DNA of 64,000 nucleotides from Streptomyces qaidamensis (GCF_001611795.1 NZ_CP015098.1:8060001-8124000), one strand, 5' to 3'; shown: positions 11,001 to 19,154, counted from the stretch's first letter. Translations and numbers: made by a program. The notes: generated from the letters alone by a model not told the origin.

Positions 11001-14000
11001 TCTACGTCGCCGGCGACCAGGTGTCCCTCGGCTACCTGGGCAGGCCCGGACTCACGGCGGGCCGCTTCGTGGCGAACCCGTTCACGGCCGACGGCTCCCG
11101 CATGTACCACACGGGCGACCTCGCCGTCCGCACCCTCGACGGCGAACTCCGCTTCACCGGCCGCGCCGACGACCAGGTCCAGCTCAAGGGGTTCCGCATC
11201 GAGCTGGGCGAGGTGGAGACCGCGATCAGGGACCTGGACGGCGTGACCGATGTGGCCGTGACGGTGGCGGACACCGGGGACCATCTGGTGGCGCACGTGG
11301 TGGGCAGCGTGCCGCCCGACCTCACCGCCGGTCTGTCGTCGAGGCTTCCCGTGCACATGGTCCCGGGCCAGTTCCTGACGATCGATGCCCTGCCCCTGAC
11401 GATCAACGGCAAGCTGGATCGAAGGGCCCTGACAGAGCGCCCCGGCAGGGGCGCGGGGAACTGCGCGACAAGCCACAACGCACCCGCAGACGAAACCACC
11501 GCGGTAGCCGCACTCACCAAGATCTTCACCGAGACGCTGCCCGGCGCTTCCGTAGACGCCGACACCGACTTCTTCCGCGCCGGAGGCGACAGCATCATCG
11601 CCATCACGGTCGTGAACAGGGCACGCACGCTCGGTCTGCCCATCGCTCCGAAGGACGTCTTCCTGCTCAAGACCCCCCGCGCACTGGCCGAACACCTGGG
11701 CACCAACACTCCCCGGAGCCCTCAGGCCCCCACCCACCGCGAGGACGGCCCCCTCACCCCCACCCCGATCATCCTCCGCCAGCGCGAACTCGGCGGACAC
11801 CTCACCCGCTTCGCCCAGGCCAGAACACTGCAGGCCCCCGAACGCACGGGATACGCCGACGCCGTACGCGCTGCGAACGCCGTGGTCGCCGCCCACCCGG
11901 CCCTGCGGCTGAGGCTCCGCACAGAGCACGGCGTGTGGACCCTCCGCACCGAACCCGCCCGCGAGATCACCGTCGTACGCCCGGACACCACCGACGCGAC
12001 AGCCGTCGCCGACGAGGCCGCGGGGCAACTCGACCCCGAGTCCGGCGAGATGATCGCCTTCGCGTGGCTGGAGGCGAGCCACACCCTCGTCGTCACCGTC
12101 CACCACCTCGCCGTCGACTCGGTCTCCTGGCTGATCCTGCTCGACGACCTGGCAGCGGCCCTGCGCGGCGAGCCCCTCGCCCCGCCGACCACCTCGTACG
12201 CCGAGTACGCCGACGCCCTGACGCTCCGGGCGACTCAGGACCCCGACGACCTCGGCCGCTGGGTCACCACCCTCCAGGCTCCCGAACTGCTCCCGTACAC
12301 GGGGCCGTTGCGCAAGACGACCGTGGTACTCGCCCCGGACGTGAGCGGCAGCGTCACCCGCACCGCGCCCGCCGCACTCGGCGTCGGCCTCACCGAGCTG
12401 CTGTGCGGCGCCCTGCGCACCGCGCTGACCCGGATCCAGCCGTCACCCACCGACCTGGCGATCGACCTGGAGCGCCACGGCCGGGCCCCCGTCCTCGAAC
12501 AGCACGACTACACCCGTACGGTCGGCTGGTTCACTTCCATCGCACCCGTACGGCTCACCCCGCACACCGACCCCGTCGCGGCCGCGCGCGAGGTCGTGGA
12601 GCGTCAGCCGGACGAGGACGGGCACATCGCCTACGGCCGGCTCAGGTACCTCAACCCGCAGACCGCTCCGTTGCTGACCGCCCGCCCGCAGGTGCTGTTG
12701 AACTACCTCGGCCGGGGCAGTGAGTCACAGGCGCTGCACCTCACCGGCGGAGACCAGGGCAGCCCGTACGCCGTCGAGGTCAACGCGTGGACCGACGAGG
12801 CCACGGGCAGCCTGCTCGCCGAGTTCGTCCTCGCCGAGGGCGTCCCCGACGAGATCACCGAGCACTGGCAGCACGCGCTCCGGCACCTCGCGGACGCCGC
12901 GACGACGGCCGAGCGCACCGCGCCGGTCACCCCGCTCCAGCGCGGCCTGTTCTTCCAGGCCCAGATGGCGGGTTCGGCCGGACACTACGTCGCACAGAAC
13001 TGGTTCACCTTCGACCGGCGCCTGGACACGGGCGCGCTGGCCGAGGCGATGGCCCACGTGATCGCACGGCACCCGGTCGTCGGCGCCGGCTTCGGCACCG
13101 ATGACGACGGAAACCCGGTGCAGCTCCTCAAGGCAGGCCGCAAGGTCGACGTCCGTACCATCGCCCTGGCGACGGACGCGGAGGTCGACGCCCTGCGCGC
13201 CCGGGACCGTGACACGGGCTTCGACCCGGGCGAGCCGCCGCTGATCCGGCTGACCGTCGTGCACCTGCCCGGCGACCGTGACGGCCTGCTGCTCAGCTAC
13301 CACCTGCTCCTGTGGGACGGCTGGTCCCGGGAGATCGTGCTGCGGGACCTCTTCGACGCCTACCGTGCCGTCCTCGCGGGCGAGCCCCTCGATCCGGCAC
13401 CGGCCACGCCCGGCTTCGAGGAGCACGCCCGGGCGCTCGCCGCCAGGGACCCGGCGGTGTCGGAGCGCTTCTGGGCGGACCACCTGGCCGGTCTCCCCGG
13501 CCCCACCCTGCTCGCCGGACCGGCACCGTCCTTCTCGGACGACCTGCCGAAGGCCCTCGTGCACACCCTGTCCGCCGAGCAGTCCGCGCTCGTCCGGGAA
13601 GCGGCCCGGGTGCACGGCGTCACCCTGAACTCGGTGCTGACCGGCGCGTTCGGCCTGCTGCTCGGCGCGCACACCGGCCGTGGCGACGCCGTGTTCGGCG
13701 TGACCGTCTCCGGCCGCGACGGCGAGGGGCTGTCCGGCATCGTCGGCGTACTGCTCAACACCGTGCCGATGTGGACCCGGGCCCGCCCGGACGACACGGT
13801 CCGCGCCTACCTGTCGGCCGTCCAGGCGTCCCGGGTCGAGGCGATGGAGCACGAGCACCTCGGGCTCGGCGAGATCCAGCGGGCCAGCGGGCACGACACC
13901 CTGTTCGACAACCTCTTCGTGCTCCAGAACTTCCTGGACATGGACGCGTTCGCCGAGATGAACGCCCGGCACGGCATCACCTCGGTCAAGGCGGACGACT

Positions 14001-15973
14001 CCACGCACTACCCCTTCACCTGGGTCGTCACCCCTGGCGACCGGCTCACGGTCAAGCTGGAGTACCGCGACGGTGACACGGGCAACGCCCGCCGCCTCCT
14101 GGACGACTACCTGAGCGTGCTGGAGGACGTGGCCCGGGCGACCGGGCCGGTCGGCGCGCTGCCGGGCCTGGGGCCGGTGCCCGAGCCGGGCGAACGCACC
14201 GACGTCGGCACCGACACCGTCGTCGACCGGTTCGACCGGGCCGCCGACCGCGATCCGCAGCGCGTGGCGCTCGTCGCCCACGGCGCGACGATGACATTCG
14301 CCGAACTCCGGGACCGCAGCCGGGCCGTGGCGGGGGTGCTCGCCGCGCGCGGCATCGGCCCCGAGACGACCGTCGGTCTCGCGATCCCGCGCTCCCTCGA
14401 CTGGATCGTGGCCCTGTTCGCCGTCCTGCGGGTCGGGGCCGCGTACGTGCCGCTGGAGCTGGACCACCCGGACGAGCGGATCGCCGCCATCGTCGAGGAC
14501 GCCGGACCCGACGTGACCCTCACCGTGAGCGGCGTGTCGCCCCGGCTGACCGGCGAGCTGATCGAACTCGACCGGCCGCTTCCCGAGGCCGAGCCGTATC
14601 TGACGTTCGCGCCGGACGACCCCGACCGGCTGCGGCACCCCGCGTACACGATCTACACCTCCGGTTCCACCGGCAAGCCCAAGGGCGTGGTGACCGAGTA
14701 CGCCGGGCTCACCAACATGCTGATCAACCATCAGCGCCGGATCTTCGAGCCGGTGCTGGCCGAGCACGGCCACCGGATCTTCCGGATCGCGCACACCGTG
14801 TCGTTCGCGTTCGACATGTCGTGGGAGGAGCTGCTGTGGCTCGCCGACGGCCACGAAGTGCACATCTGCGACGAGGAGTTGCGCCGGGACGCGCCCCGGC
14901 TGGTCGAGTACTGCCTGGAGCACGGGATCGACGTCGTCAACGTGACCCCGACCTACGCCCAGCAGCTGGTGGCCGAGGGCCTGCTCGACAACCCGGACCG
15001 GCGGCCGGCGCTGGTGCTGCTCGGCGGTGAGGCCGTCACACCGACGCTGTGGCAGCGGCTCGCCGACACCGAGGGCACGGTCGGCTACAACCTGTACGGG
15101 CCCACCGAGTACACCATCAACACCCTCGGCGTCGGCACCTTCGAGTGCGAGGACCCGGTGGTGGGCGTCGCCATCGACAACACGGACGTGTACGTCCTGG
15201 ACCCGTGGCTGCGGCCCCTGCCGGACGGCGTCCCCGGCGAGCTGTACGTGTCGGGCATCGGCATCGCGCGCGGCTACCTCGGGCAGCCCGCCCAGAGCGC
15301 GCACCGCTTCGTGGCCTGCCCGTTAGGCGAGCCAGGCGAGCGCATGTACCGCACCGGGGACCTGGTGGTCCGCCGGCCGGACGGCAATCTGATGTACCTG
15401 GGCCGCACCGACCAGCAGGTCAAGATCCGCGGCCACCGGGTCGAACTCGGCGAGGTCGAGGCCGTGTTCGCCGCGCACGCGGCGGTACGGTTCGCCGCCG
15501 CGGTAGCCCAGCCCGACCCGCAGGTCGACGGCGCCTACCGGCTGGCCGCCTACCTGGTCCTGGACGGGGCGGATCTGGCGACCGTCGCCGCCGAAGTGGG
15601 CGCCGGACTGCCGGACTTCCTGCGGCCCACGCACTACGCCCAGGTCGACAGCATCCCGCTCACGGTGAACGGGAAGGCTGACACCAAGGCGCTGCCCGAG
15701 GCCAAGCCGCTGGGCGCGCTGACCACGGTGGGGGAGCGGGGGCCCGAGACCGAGACCGAGACCGTGGTGTGCGAGTACTTCGCCGAGGCACTGGACCTGG
15801 ACGACGACGAGGTGAGCGCGGTGAGCGACTTCGTGTCCCTGGGAGGACACTCCATGCTGGCGGTACGGCTCGTCGGGCTGCTCCGCCGCGAGTACGGTCC
15901 TGTGATCACGATCCGCGATCTGTTCACCCTGCGAACCCCGGAAGCGATTGCCCGCCACCTCGATGACAACTGA
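5066..15973 (+). CDS. cchH: CchH, coelichelin-type trimodular NRPS
   Basis: A 3635-residue synthetase ordered A1-T1-E1-C2-A2-T2-E2-C3-A3-T3. A1 spans about 150-640, T1 Ser681 (GGDS), E1 735-1165 (His850/851), C2 1190-1610 (HHIIADG at 1327), A2 1626-2130, T2 Ser2176 (GGDS), E2 2226-2612 (HHLAVDS at 2346), C3 2615-3030, A3 3046-3550, T3 Ser3596 (GGHS). The ten-residue codes read by alignment to GrsA are DINYWGGIG(K), DFWNVGMVH(K) and DMENLGLIN(K) (last Lys assumed), fitting formyl-hydroxyornithine, threonine and hydroxyornithine. No thioesterase follows T3, so release needs CchJ. C3 has YHLLLWDGWS instead of HHxxxDG, with the catalytic second His kept. About 140 N-terminal residues match no domain I recognise. 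Codon 3420 is TTA. Confidence 0.95.
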   Translation: MMEPRARLALLSPTRLADVRRRIGDYPDRTITEACAIGLSYWATGRSPEGIGLTPGTLFADVLGWVDNGGRAPAGWEITPDGSGITVPGDVTPEDAQLALDDLADFPDRPLGTIGPSSVAARLRTLAGWNDNRADRLRPTIVEMFHEQVRARPEAVAVVDEHRTLTYRETAERAGQLAHHLLARGLGAEQVVGISLARSADMVVGLLAVLQAGCAFVPLDPQWPAARRSVVIEDARVVLQLNASGEHDPAEPDAVAVDLGDWRYGSYPAEGPAVTVPGDALAYVIFTSGSTGRPKGAMIRHEAISERLLWQVNEILGFGPDDASLFKAPLSFDISINEIFLPLVCGGRLVVLRPGGERDPHHLLSVIAEQRVTFTYLVSSMLDVLLEMAGDSGRLGSLRHVWCGGEVLTPELYERFRTKLDNIPMYHGYGPAETTIGVSHVIYRGTAERLSTSIGKANPNTQLYVLDDELRPVPVGVGGELYVGGFLLGRGYVGAPGLTASRFVANPFANDGSRLYRTGDLARFAPDGSLDFLGRADNQIKIRGMRLEIEDVEAGLAEHPRVRHTCVVAKKNAAGGTYLVGYVIPAAGGAEELRADEVKAWATAHMVEYMVPAHVVVLEEFPLTANGKLDRNALPEPVIETGSLVRPATDDERAVCAAVAEVLRLEEVGVDQDFFQLGGDSILAISLLSALREQGLHVTARQIFTHSTVGALAAVASREDVSTIDHADVATGTVVGSPIVQWLGETTDAVDGFVQSVVLNTPADLTADALDALLTALVARHDMLRARLVRGERWSFDIPEAGRAVPAPQQSDLPLDECVALATAGLDPANGVMLRAVWRPSARQLVLVAHHVVVDGISWRVLMEDLATAWRQFSSGEPIELPPVGTSFRRWTQLLERAAFDADSSCYRRPLPGEDQPLARRALSGADTVANERLRTVSVGPEVTAALLNEIPAKFHAGVNDVLLTALAVALARRRRDLGQDQTFAHIELEGHGREGQFVTASAGYEPELSRTVGWFTTLFPVTVDPGTAPDLTTPAYLTAALKAVKEDLAQVPDNGVSYGALRYLAHTEFDAPAPQVLFNYLGRFAAGAPGDWQLAGTTGQLGEKRDPRMRLPRPLEFNAIAEPDASGAYELVTTISWPEGLFTDADITALGDYFRTALAGLAALDQGGHSPSDFPLVPLTQADVDTLDGPALRDVLPLTPLQEGLYFHSVFDDDSAGAYVEQQLLTLDGEVDADRLAAAATRLLTLYPNLAARFTALADGRVVSVLENGAEAPFTTLDRPGITDEEIRDLAERDRRTGFDLATGPLMRYTLVRAGSGRNVLVQTVHHIIADGWSVPPMLRALLAEYHAPGTVHPTGGFADYVHWLAGRDADESDRVWREELAGLPGPSLVAEGHTPSDRFADTAVEPEGDIDAAAREAGVPLSVAVHSAWAVTLGGLLQGRDVVLGSTVSGRDADVPGIGDMVGLFINTVPVRARWASGTTAGDLLSSVRDHQSAVLPHQHVSLARIGRQAGAGSLFDTLVVFDVATDLASLRRPGDTLTITDLVNEGAPHYPLTLVVERAPDGRPRFNLIYDGELLGEATARTILYTFTRTLTGLLTHPDTPVDDLRPENERRPAPITPATLGALFDTAARRDPAATAVTQCGLDGVTRSLTYGELSDRKDDLATALRAAGIGPGKRVAVAVPRSLEQVVALVAIVSAGGAYVPLDLAYPDERLEYILADATPQVLLVDRDQRDRCTELLTRAGVPARVLVQGEELPAAATEPAPEPDWHTPAYVIYTSGSTGRPKGVVVPHSSVVTLLANTRPDMDFGPDDVWVQFHSFSFDFAVWELWGALVHGGELLVPEYGLTRSPVDFHRLVRERGVTVLNQTPSAFYQFIEADRLAGEPLPALRRVVFGGEALDLGRLRGWVERHGTAAPELVNMYGITETTVHVTHRVLTDDDFGPGDDVSPIGGPIPGLVTYLLDDRLRPVPPGREGAIYVAGDQVSLGYLGRPGLTAGRFVANPFTADGSRMYHTGDLAVRTLDGELRFTGRADDQVQLKGFRIELGEVETAIRDLDGVTDVAVTVADTGDHLVAHVVGSVPPDLTAGLSSRLPVHMVPGQFLTIDALPLTINGKLDRRALTERPGRGAGNCATSHNAPADETTAVAALTKIFTETLPGASVDADTDFFRAGGDSIIAITVVNRARTLGLPIAPKDVFLLKTPRALAEHLGTNTPRSPQAPTHREDGPLTPTPIILRQRELGGHLTRFAQARTLQAPERTGYADAVRAANAVVAAHPALRLRLRTEHGVWTLRTEPAREITVVRPDTTDATAVADEAAGQLDPESGEMIAFAWLEASHTLVVTVHHLAVDSVSWLILLDDLAAALRGEPLAPPTTSYAEYADALTLRATQDPDDLGRWVTTLQAPELLPYTGPLRKTTVVLAPDVSGSVTRTAPAALGVGLTELLCGALRTALTRIQPSPTDLAIDLERHGRAPVLEQHDYTRTVGWFTSIAPVRLTPHTDPVAAAREVVERQPDEDGHIAYGRLRYLNPQTAPLLTARPQVLLNYLGRGSESQALHLTGGDQGSPYAVEVNAWTDEATGSLLAEFVLAEGVPDEITEHWQHALRHLADAATTAERTAPVTPLQRGLFFQAQMAGSAGHYVAQNWFTFDRRLDTGALAEAMAHVIARHPVVGAGFGTDDDGNPVQLLKAGRKVDVRTIALATDAEVDALRARDRDTGFDPGEPPLIRLTVVHLPGDRDGLLLSYHLLLWDGWSREIVLRDLFDAYRAVLAGEPLDPAPATPGFEEHARALAARDPAVSERFWADHLAGLPGPTLLAGPAPSFSDDLPKALVHTLSAEQSALVREAARVHGVTLNSVLTGAFGLLLGAHTGRGDAVFGVTVSGRDGEGLSGIVGVLLNTVPMWTRARPDDTVRAYLSAVQASRVEAMEHEHLGLGEIQRASGHDTLFDNLFVLQNFLDMDAFAEMNARHGITSVKADDSTHYPFTWVVTPGDRLTVKLEYRDGDTGNARRLLDDYLSVLEDVARATGPVGALPGLGPVPEPGERTDVGTDTVVDRFDRAADRDPQRVALVAHGATMTFAELRDRSRAVAGVLAARGIGPETTVGLAIPRSLDWIVALFAVLRVGAAYVPLELDHPDERIAAIVEDAGPDVTLTVSGVSPRLTGELIELDRPLPEAEPYLTFAPDDPDRLRHPAYTIYTSGSTGKPKGVVTEYAGLTNMLINHQRRIFEPVLAEHGHRIFRIAHTVSFAFDMSWEELLWLADGHEVHICDEELRRDAPRLVEYCLEHGIDVVNVTPTYAQQLVAEGLLDNPDRRPALVLLGGEAVTPTLWQRLADTEGTVGYNLYGPTEYTINTLGVGTFECEDPVVGVAIDNTDVYVLDPWLRPLPDGVPGELYVSGIGIARGYLGQPAQSAHRFVACPLGEPGERMYRTGDLVVRRPDGNLMYLGRTDQQVKIRGHRVELGEVEAVFAAHAAVRFAAAVAQPDPQVDGAYRLAAYLVLDGADLATVAAEVGAGLPDFLRPTHYAQVDSIPLTVNGKADTKALPEAKPLGALTTVGERGPETETETVVCEYFAEALDLDDDEVSAVSDFVSLGGHSMLAVRLVGLLRREYGPVITIRDLFTLRTPEAIARHLDDN
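11446..11489 (+). repeat. intergenic-type repeat embedded in the NRPS A2-T2 linker
   Basis: The stretch begins CAGGGGCGCGGGGAACTGCG and shares 23 identical leading bases with the copy at 17694-17738 in the cchI-cchJ intergenic space. Such GGGGCGCGGGGAACTGCGCGA-type sequences are familiar to me as dispersed elements between Streptomyces genes. Here it is read in frame between the A10 motif of A2 (NGKLDRRAL) and T2, giving PGRGAGNCATSHNAPAD, a linker unlike other NRPS linkers of this protein. Confidence 0.75.
15323..15325 (+). promoter_or_regulatory. TTA codon in cchH (codon 3420)
   Basis: The codon for the leucine in FVACPLGEP of adenylation domain 3 is TTA, in frame with the gene (offset 10257 nt, divisible by 3). 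TTA is read only by the bldA tRNA in Streptomyces, so full-length CchH should depend on bldA and be delayed in development. Confidence 0.85.
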
Positions 15974-17663
15974 CACGCAGCGGCCCCGCGAAGGGGCCGC
16001 CATCCTCCGCACCGCCCTGCGCCGCAACATCGGCGCCATGGTCTGGGGCACCCTCCTCATGGGCCTCTACCAGGCCGGTGAGACGGCCTTCCCCATCGTG
16101 CTCGGCCTGATCGTCGAGCACACGATGCGGGACGGCCGCAGCCTCCAGGCACTCGCCCTCTCGATCGGCGCGCTGGCCGTGATCATCACGACGGTGTCGC
16201 TGTCGTGGCGGTTCGGCATGCGGATCCTGCAGAAGGCCAACACGACCGAGGCGCACCGCTGGCGGGTGAAGGTCGCGGCCTGCGGCCTGCAGCCCGTGGC
16301 CCGGGACGTCGACCTCAAGTCCGGCGAGGTGCTGACCATCGCCACCGAGGACGCGGACCAGACCGCCGACATCATCGAGGTGGTGCCGCTGCTGATCAGC
16401 TCCCTCGTCGCGGTGCTGGTCGCGGCGGTCGCGCTGGGCCTGGCCGACATCCGGCTCGGTCTGCTGGTGATCGTGGGCACCGTCGCCATCCTGTCGATCC
16501 TCAGCGTGATGTCGAAGCGGATCGGCAGCAGCACCCAGGAGCAGCAGGCCCGGGTGGCGCGGGCGGGCGCGAAGGTAGCCGACCTGATCACCGGCCTGCG
16601 CCCGCTGCACGGCTTCGGCGGCAACCACGCGGCGTTCCGGTCCTACCGGAAGGTCAGCACGGAGGCGAAGCACCAGTCGATCACCGTGGCCAAGGTGAAC
16701 GGGGCCTACGCGGGTACCGCGCTGGCCCTCAACGCCGTCCTCGCCGGCGCCGTGACCCTGATGGCGGGCTGGCTGGCGTTCGAGGGCCGCATCACCATAG
16801 GGGAACTGGTCATGGCCGTGGGCCTGGCGCAGTTCATCATGGAGCCGCTCAAGCTGTTCTCGGAGATGCCCAAGTACGTGATGATCGCGCGCGCCTCGGC
16901 CGAGCGGATGGCGCTGGTGCTGTCGGCCCCGCCGGTCATGACCCCGGGCTCCGAACTCCCGTCACCGGGCGGCGACCTGGAGATCGACTGCGTCCGCCAC
17001 GGCACCCTGACCGACCTGACGTTCCAGGTGAAGGCGGGGGAGTTCGTCGCCATCGCCCCCTACCAGCCCCGCGCGGCGGCCGACCTCGCCGCCCTCCTGG
17101 CCATGCGTGTCCCGCCCGCCGCGTACGGGGGGACGGTGCGGATCGGCGGCCGGGAACTGGCGGACCTCTCGGTGGAGGCGGTCCGTGAGCACATGCTGGT
17201 CAACCCGTACGACGGGGAGATCTTCGCGGGCACCCTCCGCACGAACATCGACCCCTCGGGCACCAGCCGGACGGTTCCCGACGCCGTCGAGGCCTCCATG
17301 CTGACGGACGTCGTGGCCCTGCACCGCGAGGGCCTCGACTACGGCGTCCGCGACCGGGGTGCCAACCTCTCCGGAGGCCAGCGCCAACGCCTGTCCCTGG
17401 CCCGTGCCCTGGCCGCCGACACCGACGTCCTCGTCCTGCACGACCCGACGACGGCGGTGGACGCGGTCACCGAACAGCTCATCGCCCGCAACGTGGCGAA
17501 ACTGCGCCGGGGCCGCACGACGATCGTCATCACCAGCAGCCCGGCGTTCCTGGACGCGGCGGACCGGGTCCTGGTCCTCGACGACGGCACGATCACGGCC
17601 GAGGACACCCACCGCAACCTGCTGGCAAGAGACCAGGACTACTGCTCGGCGGTGGCACGCTGA
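15963..17663 (+). CDS. cchI: CchI, ABC exporter half with degenerate Walker A/B
   Basis: A 566-residue ABC half-transporter whose ATG overlaps the end of cchH by 11 nt. The transmembrane domain covers about 1-320. In the ATPase domain Walker A reads APYQPRAAADL (about 365) without the GxxGxGKS/T lysine, the Q-loop glutamine is replaced (LVNPYDGEIF), Walker B is VLVLHDPTTAVD (His-Asp in place of Asp-Glu, about 489-500) and the switch histidine is lost (ITSSPAF). The signature LSGGQRQRLSLARA (about 469) is perfect. It therefore cannot bind and hydrolyse ATP normally itself but can complete the site of CchG. Predicted partner in coelichelin transport. Confidence 0.9.
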   Translation: MTTDTQRPREGAAILRTALRRNIGAMVWGTLLMGLYQAGETAFPIVLGLIVEHTMRDGRSLQALALSIGALAVIITTVSLSWRFGMRILQKANTTEAHRWRVKVAACGLQPVARDVDLKSGEVLTIATEDADQTADIIEVVPLLISSLVAVLVAAVALGLADIRLGLLVIVGTVAILSILSVMSKRIGSSTQEQQARVARAGAKVADLITGLRPLHGFGGNHAAFRSYRKVSTEAKHQSITVAKVNGAYAGTALALNAVLAGAVTLMAGWLAFEGRITIGELVMAVGLAQFIMEPLKLFSEMPKYVMIARASAERMALVLSAPPVMTPGSELPSPGGDLEIDCVRHGTLTDLTFQVKAGEFVAIAPYQPRAAADLAALLAMRVPPAAYGGTVRIGGRELADLSVEAVREHMLVNPYDGEIFAGTLRTNIDPSGTSRTVPDAVEASMLTDVVALHREGLDYGVRDRGANLSGGQRQRLSLARALAADTDVLVLHDPTTAVDAVTEQLIARNVAKLRRGRTTIVITSSPAFLDAADRVLVLDDGTITAEDTHRNLLARDQDYCSAVAR

Positions 17664-17693
17664 CGTTTCAAGGGGGGCCGGGGAACATGTCTT

Positions 17694-17738
17694 CAGGGGC
17701 GCGGGGAACTGCGCGATCAGCCCCCACCGGCCCGCACA
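17694..17738 (+). repeat. GGGGCGCGGGGAACTGCGCGA-type dispersed repeat
   Basis: Second copy of the element found inside cchH, here in its usual setting between convergent genes (cchI ends 17663, cchJ ends 17742). The core contains a short inverted repeat GCGC-GGGGAACT-GCGC and may act as or near a transcription terminator for the converging operons. Confidence 0.65.
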
Positions 17739-17741
17739 CGA

Positions 17742-18848
17742 CTACGAACCCAGGACCCAGCCGACATCCCTGAGCAGCGCATGACGCCACCCCGCCCGGT
17801 CGTGCCCCGATGCGGACCGGGACACCCGCACGGTCGCCCCGGCCCGCTCCACCAAGCCCTCGGTCACCTCACAGTGGGGGAGCATCCGGTCCTCGTGCTC
17901 CCCGACGTCGAACGCGACCCGCAGCCCCGACAGATCAACACCCGCCCGCAGCCGCTCGGCGATCACACCCCCGACCGAACCCCCCAGCGGATCAGCCGCC
18001 CGCAGGGCATCCGGCGTCCACCAGAACGACCCCGACTGACACGCCACCCGCGACACCAGCCCGGGAAACTCCAGCGCCGCGTAGAGCGCACTCAGCCCCC
18101 CGAGACTCTGGCCGGCGACCACCAGCCGCTCCAGGTCGGCGGTGACGCCCGACTCCGCCACCAGCGGCAGCAGTTCATCCCGCACCGCCTCCCACAACTC
18201 CGGCCGGCACGTGAACTCGGCCGCCCGGTCCTTGGCAGGCAGGAAGACCAGCGTGACCGGCGGCACCTCACCGGCGGCCACGGCCGCGTCGAACGCGGTC
18301 ACGGCCGGATGCAGATACAGCCAGTCGTCCCCGTCGAGCAGCAGCACCACCGGCCCGCCACCCCCCGCCGGATGGACCCGCACCGTACGCCGGCCGCCCA
18401 GCCGCTCACTCGCCCAGCGAATCCGCGTACGCGGCACGGGCAGCACCGCATCGGCCCCGATGACGGGCCAGTGCGGCTGCTCCGGGGCGTCCGGCGTCGC
18501 GACGATGGACCGGTCGGCGCCCACCCCGGCCGGGTTGAACGGGTCTGCATGCGACGCGTCACCCGTCACGAACCGATACGTCACCCGCAGCCGCGCGGGC
18601 ATGCGCACCTCGGCGTACCAGCAGTCGGTGTCCTTCCAGCGGCGCAGGGCGACCGGCTCCGACCAGCTCTCGAACTCGACGGTCACCGGCGACGACCCGC
18701 GCCACAGGAACAGGGTCACCCAACCGCCGCCCTCGGCGGGCACCGATGAGGGCGCCCCCACCGCGGCCCAGAACACCTCACTGCCGGGCGCGCCCGGCAG
18801 CCCGAACCCGGCGAAGGCGCCCTCCCTGTCGGCCGCGGCCACGTGCAT
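17742..18848 (-). CDS. cchJ: CchJ, siderophore esterase/NRPS release hydrolase
   Basis: A 368-residue alpha/beta-hydrolase of the Fes/IroE type. An N-terminal beta-rich domain (about 10-130) carries FLWRGSSPVTVEFESW; the catalytic domain has the nucleophile elbow VVAGQSLGGLSALYAA (Ser about 240) and CQSGSFWW. The catalytic His is likely in SASGHDRAGWRHAL near the end. Start chosen at ATG 18848 because AAGGAGAC lies just upstream; a longer form from 18878 has no ribosome site. Established work on coelichelin assigns CchJ to hydrolytic release of the tetrapeptide from CchH, which lacks a thioesterase. It is transcribed divergently from cchK through a shared iron box. Confidence 0.9.
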   Translation of the reverse strand: MHVAAADREGAFAGFGLPGAPGSEVFWAAVGAPSSVPAEGGGWVTLFLWRGSSPVTVEFESWSEPVALRRWKDTDCWYAEVRMPARLRVTYRFVTGDASHADPFNPAGVGADRSIVATPDAPEQPHWPVIGADAVLPVPRTRIRWASERLGGRRTVRVHPAGGGGPVVLLLDGDDWLYLHPAVTAFDAAVAAGEVPPVTLVFLPAKDRAAEFTCRPELWEAVRDELLPLVAESGVTADLERLVVAGQSLGGLSALYAALEFPGLVSRVACQSGSFWWTPDALRAADPLGGSVGGVIAERLRAGVDLSGLRVAFDVGEHEDRMLPHCEVTEGLVERAGATVRVSRSASGHDRAGWRHALLRDVGWVLGS

Positions 18849-18895
18849 GAACGTCTCCTTGTGAGAGGGAAGGGCCAAAGGCTAAGCTCCGTCAA

Positions 18896-18914
18896 TTAGG
18901 CGAGCCTAACCTAA
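18896..18914 (+). promoter_or_regulatory. iron box between cchJ and cchK
   Basis: TTAGGCGAGCCTAACCTAA matches 18 of 19 positions of the DmdR1 box, the best in the window. It is 27 nt before cchK and 48 nt before cchJ, so one operator can control both divergent transcripts, including the amidohydrolase and GNAT genes downstream of cchK. Confidence 0.92.
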
Positions 18915-18941
18915 TCTTGGCCTTCCGAGGAGGCGCAGCGC

Positions 18942-19154
18942 ATGAGCACCAACCCCTTCGACGACAACGACGGCCGTTTCCTGGTCCTGGTGAACGACGA
19001 GGGCCAGCACTCCCTCTGGCCGTCCTTCGCCGAAGTGCCCGGGGGATGGACGATCGCCTTCGCCGAGAACACCCGCGAGGCATGCCTGGAGTACGTCGAA
19101 ACCCACTGGACGGACCTGCGCCCCCGGTCCCTCGCCGCGTCCCAGGACGCCTGA
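18942..19154 (+). CDS. cchK: CchK, MbtH-like NRPS chaperone
   Basis: A 70-residue MbtH-family protein. It has the family marks NPFDD (4-8), FLVLVNDEGQHSLWP, the paired tryptophans in GGW and ETHW, and the closing TDLRP. MbtH proteins bind adenylation domains and make them soluble and active; the partner here is CchH. The start follows GAGGAGG with good spacing, and the gene is 27 nt from the iron box. It is followed after 8 nt by an amidohydrolase gene, so the two are probably cotranscribed. Confidence 0.95.
   Translation: MSTNPFDDNDGRFLVLVNDEGQHSLWPSFAEVPGGWTIAFAENTREACLEYVETHWTDLRPRSLAASQDA

Noticed and set aside
15323..15341. TTAGGCGAGCC inside cchH looks like half of an iron box
   Set aside because: The second half does not match the box, and it is deep in coding sequence; the relevant feature is the TTA codon.
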